Shown in pieces: positions 42,570 to 46,316 of a DNA stretch of 46,316 nt. Position numbers and translations under genes: made by a program. The notes below the pieces were generated by a model that saw only the letters and a list, made by a program, of their open reading frames with translations, did no database searches and had not been told where the DNA came from. The stretch's first letter is position 1, and each line of letters opens with the position of its first letter. Origin of the DNA: Sphingobacteriia bacterium (GTDB lineage Bacteria; Bacteroidota; Bacteroidia; Bacteroidales; TTA-H9); the NCBI GenBank assembly GCA_021286705.1, contig JAJTBW010000006.1, positions 1-46,316 of the forward strand, written 5' to 3'.

Positions 42570-43262
42570 ATGAAAAGCGTTATCAAGTTAATTGTATTAT
42601 TTCTGATTTATAGTTGTCAAAATTCATCAGAACAAGGTGTCTCAGATTCTGAGCGTATTTATGGTTTTAAATCCGCGTATATAGAGTATACTTTTGAGAA
42701 TAGTAGTCAGGGATATGAAACAGAGGGTAGGGGTTATGTTTGGATTGATGATTTTGGCAAGCGTAAAGCTGAGAAAATTATTGAAGTAACCGCTGTTACA
42801 GGAAGTGGTTTGGATACAGTTTATCATATAAATAAACTAATTCTAACGGCAAACGACTCGACTACAGAAGTTGACCTTACTACAGGGGAGGGGTATTTAT
42901 CGCTTAATAGGACTTCACCTGTTGAGATAGTAGTTGGTAATCAGGATCAATTCGAATCACTGCGTATTGATAAAGATTATATAGAATCTAGTGGAGGTGA
43001 TTGGATTGGCAGTGATAGCTATCTGGGTTTGTCTTGTGATGTTTTTGAAATATCAAGTACTAAGCAATGGATATATAAAGGGTATGTGCTGCAAATGCAA
43101 TCTACAGATCAAAATACTACCCTGATTAAGCGAATTACGAAATTTAGGGAGGATACAGTTTTAGCTACGGCTGTCTTTAATGTGCCTTCATATTTAAGTA
43201 TTAGAGCAGGAGTATCATCCGATGGGAATGCTAATGATACATCTTGGGAAGAGGAGTTTTAA
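42570..43262 (+). CDS. Hypothetical lipoprotein
   Basis: 230 residues from ATG 42570. A short signal peptide ends in a lipobox (LIYSC, Cys about residue 16). The rest is beta-rich with no motif I can name; repeated short strands ending in aromatic pairs and a WIGSDSYLGLSCDVFEIS segment resemble outer-membrane-anchored, DUF4412-like proteins, but that is only an impression. It lies convergent with the S9D-like peptidase (64 nt). No function assigned. Confidence 0.7.
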   Translation: MKSVIKLIVLFLIYSCQNSSEQGVSDSERIYGFKSAYIEYTFENSSQGYETEGRGYVWIDDFGKRKAEKIIEVTAVTGSGLDTVYHINKLILTANDSTTEVDLTTGEGYLSLNRTSPVEIVVGNQDQFESLRIDKDYIESSGGDWIGSDSYLGLSCDVFEISSTKQWIYKGYVLQMQSTDQNTTLIKRITKFREDTVLATAVFNVPSYLSIRAGVSSDGNANDTSWEEEF

Positions 43263-43326
43263 AAATACCCCTGCTCTAATTTAATTTACGTTTATAATTT
43301 AGCTTGTATAGAGACCTGTATAAAGG

Positions 43327-45738
43327 CTACTTTTTAGTCTTTACATATTTTTCGAGCCACTGATCTGTTTCCCATAGAACATGTAGAATGTTCTCTCTTG
43401 CAGAGTATCCATGACTTTCAAATGGAAGGAGTACCAATCTGCTTACACCACCCAGTCCTTTTATTGCACCAAATAGCCTTTCGCTTTGTAGGGTAAATGT
43501 GCCGGGATTATTATCTGCATCACCGTGGATAAGCAATAAGGGGGACTTAATCTTATCGGCATAGACAAACGGAGACATCTCCATATAAACCTTTGGAGCT
43601 TCCCAGAAGGTGCGTTCCTCAGATTGGAATCCAAAAGGAGTAAGAGTGCGATTGTAGGCTCCGCTACGTGCAATACCTGCAGCGAATAAATCGGAATGTG
43701 CCAAGAGGTTGGCCACCATAAATGCTCCGTAGGAGTGCCCCCCTATTGCCACACGTTTTCTATCTGCAATTCCTTTTTCAGCGAGATAATCAATTGCGGC
43801 AGAGGCATTGGATACTAACTGTTCAACAAAAGTGTCATTGGGCTCGTTTTCACCTTCCCCGATAATTGGAAAATCGGTGTCATCCAGAATGGCGTATCCT
43901 CTTTGAGCCCACATCACAGGAGAACCATAGTAGATTTGAGCAAATCGATAAGGTGAGTCTTTAATCTGACCAGCTTGATCCGCTCCTTTAAACTCTTGTG
44001 GATAAGCCCACATCAGTAATGGCAATGGTTCATCATGCAGCATGTCAAACCCTTTAGGTAGATAAAGGGTCCCCGATAGAGCAACTCCATCCTTTCGGGT
44101 GTAGTGTATTGTCTCTTTTGTAACCCCACTAAACGATTGATATGGGTTGGCGAAGTTGGTTAATTGTTTTATGTCTCCTTTTATGTGTATCCAGAGGTTA
44201 GGGTTTTGAGAGGTTGACTCTATGGTGGTTATGAATGTAAGATCATCTACATTCAGTATTCTGACAATCGATTCATAGGTATTGAGTCCTTCTGCCTGCC
44301 AGAGTCTTTTTGTTTTTCTTTTCTCTATAGAAAACTGGTCGATAAATGGCTTATTACCCTCAGGAGAGTAGCCTTCACCTCGTAGGTATAGTGCCTTGCC
44401 ACTCTTCGAGAAAGCAAGAACCCATCTGCCATATTGATTGGGAACCGTTACGAAGTCACCCGGGTCTTTGTAGAGATCTTCACTATTCCTGTCAAACCAC
44501 AACTCTGCCTTGGTCTTTCCATCAAGATCGGTTAGCCATATAGACTGCTCCTTTCTTGTTTTCCACCAATCGGTCATTAAAATAGCTCCGTTGTTGTTAC
44601 CCCAAATTATACCGGAATATCTTAAAGAAGTCTCTGCAAATAATCTTGGCTCCTCTTTGATGGGTATTGATTGCATAAAAAGTCGATCTCTAACCTCCGT
44701 TTTAATGGCAGGATCGCCCCCATCGGCGGCTTCCGCCCAGAAGAGGGTAGAGGGCTTGTCAGAACGCCACTCAATCCCTCTACGGCCAGTTGGGACTGCA
44801 TCAAAACCTGTTGGTAACTGCTCAATTAATGGTTTTTTATAGAAATCGGATACCAGCTTACCTCCTTTGTCAAAGATAACATACTCTGATGCAAACCTTG
44901 AGAATGGTACAATATAGGAATAGGGCTTAACGATTTTTTGAGCTAAGATATACTCGCCGTCAGGAGAGAGCTCTATTGAACGCCAGAGTGCAGAGGGTAA
45001 GACTATGTTTGGTTGACCTTCAAGTGAAATGCGCACGATCTCTGATGATGCGTAATATTCAAATCTTTGCTCGTCATACGGATTTCTCAGGAGATCCTGA
45101 TAGGTTCGAACAGGGGCTTTATTTCCTGTAGCCTCTTGAATTGAGGGACCCTCTGGCAAAGGTCTTGCAGATGAGAGTTCTTTCCTGTCTTCCGGTACAC
45201 GTTTAACCAATAGCGATTTACTGTTTCTATCCCATGTATATGAGCTTCCCAGAACACCATTAATCTTGCTGTTGGAAATTTGTTGTGCGTTTCCTGTTTT
45301 GAGCTCAAGTATCCAGAGCGACATACGATCATTATCGGCTACAAGAAAAGATATAAGTTCACCATTTGGAGAAAATGATAGCTCGTTAAGTCTTACGTTC
45401 TGTGGTAATCCCTTGACATTAATCTCTTTTCCGGTAGAGATCTCTTTAATCGAAATCCCATAGTAATATCCTTGTCGTCCCGGACTATTAAGTTGAGGGT
45501 TTATTCTTAATCCTGCTAGTTTTACCTCATCCTCTGCTAATTCTGCCAGTGTTTTAAAGGGTAATCGATCAAGCTCAACGATGTATCGATTATTCTGATC
45601 AATTCTTACAGCAGGAGCGGGTTTAATATCAATTAGATCAAGGATCTCTTTTGGAGGAACTTCGTATTTCTGAGCCTCTTGTGTGAATGCTGTAGCAGCT
45701 AAAGTCATAAAACAGACAAATAATAGTGGATACTTCAT
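43327..45738 (-). CDS. S9 family serine peptidase, glutamyl endopeptidase (S9D)-like
   Basis: 803 residues from ATG 45738. The longest ORF starts at GTG 45786, but that lies in the -7 box and would bury the signal peptide (MKYPLLFVCFMTLAATAFTQ). The N-terminal PPKEILDLIDIKPAPAV, then ELAEDEVKLAGLRINP, closely matches chloroplast glutamyl endopeptidases and their bacterial relatives. A WD-like propeller is followed by the hydrolase with catalytic Ser in GGHSYGAF (about 669), Asp in HGDADNNPG (about 742) and His in ESHGY (about 774). It probably cuts after Glu in exported peptides. Signal peptide, no lipobox and no T9SS tail: periplasmic. Confidence 0.9.
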   Translation of the reverse strand: MKYPLLFVCFMTLAATAFTQEAQKYEVPPKEILDLIDIKPAPAVRIDQNNRYIVELDRLPFKTLAELAEDEVKLAGLRINPQLNSPGRQGYYYGISIKEISTGKEINVKGLPQNVRLNELSFSPNGELISFLVADNDRMSLWILELKTGNAQQISNSKINGVLGSSYTWDRNSKSLLVKRVPEDRKELSSARPLPEGPSIQEATGNKAPVRTYQDLLRNPYDEQRFEYYASSEIVRISLEGQPNIVLPSALWRSIELSPDGEYILAQKIVKPYSYIVPFSRFASEYVIFDKGGKLVSDFYKKPLIEQLPTGFDAVPTGRRGIEWRSDKPSTLFWAEAADGGDPAIKTEVRDRLFMQSIPIKEEPRLFAETSLRYSGIIWGNNNGAILMTDWWKTRKEQSIWLTDLDGKTKAELWFDRNSEDLYKDPGDFVTVPNQYGRWVLAFSKSGKALYLRGEGYSPEGNKPFIDQFSIEKRKTKRLWQAEGLNTYESIVRILNVDDLTFITTIESTSQNPNLWIHIKGDIKQLTNFANPYQSFSGVTKETIHYTRKDGVALSGTLYLPKGFDMLHDEPLPLLMWAYPQEFKGADQAGQIKDSPYRFAQIYYGSPVMWAQRGYAILDDTDFPIIGEGENEPNDTFVEQLVSNASAAIDYLAEKGIADRKRVAIGGHSYGAFMVANLLAHSDLFAAGIARSGAYNRTLTPFGFQSEERTFWEAPKVYMEMSPFVYADKIKSPLLLIHGDADNNPGTFTLQSERLFGAIKGLGGVSRLVLLPFESHGYSARENILHVLWETDQWLEKYVKTKK

Positions 45739-45785
45739 TGAAAAACTGTTTAGACCACTTTTGTAGAAGTGATAGTGTTCGTTCA

Positions 45786-45793
45786 CAAAGATA
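45786..45793 (-). promoter_or_regulatory. Candidate -7 promoter box of the S9D peptidase
   Basis: TATCTTTG on the minus strand, 47 nt before the chosen ATG. The GTG of the longer ORF overlaps it. Confidence 0.55.
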
Positions 45794-45911
45794 GATTATC
45801 CTGATAGAAGAGGATATAGGGCAACGATAGAGTAGCGAGGGTTATAGAAAGTTGATGAGGGACACAGGGTATCATAGAGTTTAATTAATCCGTGAAATCT
45901 GGACATAGGCA

Positions 45912-46316
45912 GATGCACTTCGTGCATCGGGACATAGGCACGCGGATTTAACGGATTTAAACGGATTCCACGGATTGTTTAGGTCACAGTGTATCACAGT
46001 GGAAAACGGTGTAACACAGTGTGGATGCACTTCGTGCATCGGGACATAGGCACGCGGATTTAACGGATTTAAACGGATTCCACGGATTGTTTAGGTCACA
46101 GTGTATCACAGTGGAAAACGGTGTAACACAGTGTGGATGCACTTCGTGCATCGGGACATAGGCACGCGGATTTAACGGATTTAAACGGATTCCACGGATT
46201 GTTTAGGTCACAGTGTATCACAGTGGAAAACGGTGTAACACAGTGTGGATGCACTTCGTGCATCGGGACATAGGCACGCGGATTTAACGGATTTAAACGG
46301 ATTCCACGGATTGTTT
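45912..46316. repeat. 112-bp tandem repeat, at least 3.6 copies
   Basis: Units start at 45912, 46024, 46136 and 46248 and run off the window. Each has a perfect hairpin (GATGCAC-TTC-GTGCATC), a G-G-A-T-T-rich segment of reiterated CGGATT words, and a CACAGTGTATCACAGTGG segment. The copies look identical to the eye. The 530-nt stretch after the peptidase gene (45787-46316) contains nothing else but a partial related sequence at about 45880-45911. Confidence 0.93.

Noticed and set aside
43327..45786. Start of the S9D-like peptidase at GTG 45786
   Set aside because: It lies in a -7 box and would put 16 residues before an ordinary signal peptide; ATG 45738 is better.
45912..46316. CRISPR array
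   Set aside because: Whole 112-bp units repeat without variable spacers, and no cas genes lie nearby.

Overview
The window looks like a chromosomal stretch of a member of the Bacteroidota, probably Bacteroidales-like; the genus cannot be told from the sequence alone. The evidence is two proteins with type IX secretion (T9SS) sorting tails, the Bacteroidota-type -7 promoter box (TAnnTTTG) in front of many genes, a GH3-like adenylating enzyme next to a deoxynucleoside kinase, the long form of urocanate hydratase, and moderate-to-low G+C. Most of the window is housekeeping. There is no prophage, insertion sequence, rRNA or tRNA that I can support.

Layout. (1) 1-2050: the tail of a secreted repeat protein, then a translationally coupled AAA ATPase/DUF4276 pair that resembles two-gene anti-phage modules. 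(2) 2300-6320: a 1216-residue T9SS cargo protein with a beta-helix and a DUF4465 domain, transcribed behind a clear cobalamin (B12) riboswitch. This is the most interesting unit in the window. (3) 6425-11460: an M28 peptidase, an AhpD-like protein, a CNNM/CorC-type membrane protein, a MerR regulator and an M23 peptidase. (4) 11521-14320: a perfect inverted repeat between the M23 gene and alaS, then alaS with a strong terminator. (5) 14320-15420: a repeat-rich gap and a broken GyrI-like gene. (6) 15423-18342: an SDR oxidoreductase and an S9 peptidase lipoprotein. (7) 18485-25284: four tandem phosphorelay genes with no DNA-binding output. (8) 25341-29720: a 7-nt tandem repeat, pnuC with a NadR-like kinase, a YggS-type PLP protein, a second T9SS beta-helix protein and a Gdx/SugE-type SMR exporter. 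(9) 29844-40866: hldD, a VOC protein, a deoxynucleoside kinase with GH3, ispE, lptG with tgt, a glycosyltransferase, an ECF sigma factor and hutU. (10) 41051-46316: yaaA, a minisatellite-rich gap, a lipoprotein, an S9D-like peptidase and a 112-bp tandem array that runs off the window.

How the genes fit together. NAD salvage (pnuC plus NadR-like kinase), LPS and envelope biogenesis (hldD, lptG, glycosyltransferase), isoprenoid synthesis (ispE), tRNA metabolism (alaS, tgt) and extracellular protein breakdown (M28 and two S9 peptidases) are interleaved on both strands in short operons of one to four genes. Several starts were moved downstream because the longest ORF begins at TTG or GTG inside or beside a -7 box. 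In four forward genes the box lies 18-19 nt before the ATG.
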